Notes under the pieces: model-generated | Told to the model about the DNA's origin: nothing | Databases searched by the model: none | The model's input: the letters and a program-made list of their open reading frames with translations, nothing else | Shown: in pieces, positions 5,818 through 5,968 of the stretch | Numbering within the stretch: position 1 is the stretch's first letter | Layout: each line of letters opens with the position of its first letter | Translations under genes and position numbers: made by a program | DNA from: an uncultured Clostridia bacterium | Lineage (GTDB): Bacteria > Bacillota > Clostridia > Oscillospirales > Acutalibacteraceae | Reading direction: 5' to 3' | DNA: 5,968 nt | Assembly (NCBI GenBank): GCA_947626485.1 | Contig: CANQSG010000122.1 | Location: 1 to 5,968 of the forward strand

Positions 5818-5968
5818 TGCCGGCGCATTTCCTCGGCTTTTTCGACCGCGGCGCGAACCCCGCCTCGCAACATTTGTAATCAATAGTTAAAATAAAAATC
5901 AAGCAACTAACGGATTATCCCCGTAAAACACCGCATTTCTAATGGATTTATAACCCTAATTACTACTT

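Larger units (their letters stand above)
5714..5968. other. Region without a supported gene; GC-rich part then AT-rich tail
   Basis: From 5714 to about 5872 the sequence is GC-rich and contains the dyads listed separately. Short open frames exist on both strands, but none has an SD, a known motif or a plausible independent start, and those extending left run through the tRNA. From about 5873 to the window end the sequence is AT-rich and holds no ORF, RNA fold or clear promoter that I can support. It may be the upstream region of a gene beyond the window. Confidence 0.6.

Noticed and set aside
5625..5883. Short open frames on both strands through the tRNA-Leu gene
   Set aside because: Their apparent sequence (for example ATGLEPAR on the minus strand) is the familiar translation of a tRNA T arm and is a common spurious annotation; no SD precedes them.
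5880..5968. Possible promoter boxes in the AT-rich tail
   Set aside because: Several weak -10/-35-like hexamers occur on both strands, as expected in AT-rich DNA, but none has good spacing together with a gene to drive.

Overview
The window is a GC-rich bacterial segment whose real genes all lie on the + strand. Strong C/G bias at third codon positions, purine-rich Shine-Dalgarno (SD) sites, the split carboxyltransferase pair accD-accA placed beside fabZ, and a short-form AccA all suggest a GC-rich member of the Clostridia, probably of Oscillospiraceae type. That placement is inferred from style and gene order, not from a search.

Positions 1-3565 are the tail of a type II fatty-acid-synthesis operon. 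It holds the 3' part of fabZ (cut by the window edge), accD, accA and an AMP-forming acyl-CoA synthetase of the acetyl/medium-chain family. The genes are packed tightly: 1 nt between fabZ and accD, a 4-nt ATGA overlap between accD and accA, and a 17-nt overlap between accA and the synthetase. AccD and AccA form the carboxyltransferase that makes malonyl-CoA, FabZ dehydrates the elongating 3-hydroxyacyl-ACP, and the synthetase could supply acyl-CoA from free acids. A strong intrinsic terminator (3588-3629) ends the unit.

Positions 3651-5529 are a separate single-gene unit. A near-consensus extended -10 promoter drives a Na+/phosphate cotransporter-family membrane protein with a C-terminal PhoU-like domain.

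Positions 5544-5713 are a tRNA-Leu(UAG) unit with its own promoter (17-bp spacer), an encoded CCA end and an 18-bp hairpin terminator. The 13 bases of the tRNA's T-loop and following strand recur in inverted orientation beyond the terminator, exactly concentric with its hairpin.

Positions 5714-5968 hold no gene I can support. The first part is GC-rich and full of dyads, including two perfect 10-bp arms around one base at 5750-5770. From about 5873 the sequence turns abruptly AT-rich. I found no CRISPR array, insertion sequence or clearly new system. The most unusual structure is the tRNA-linked nested palindrome and the composition break behind it.
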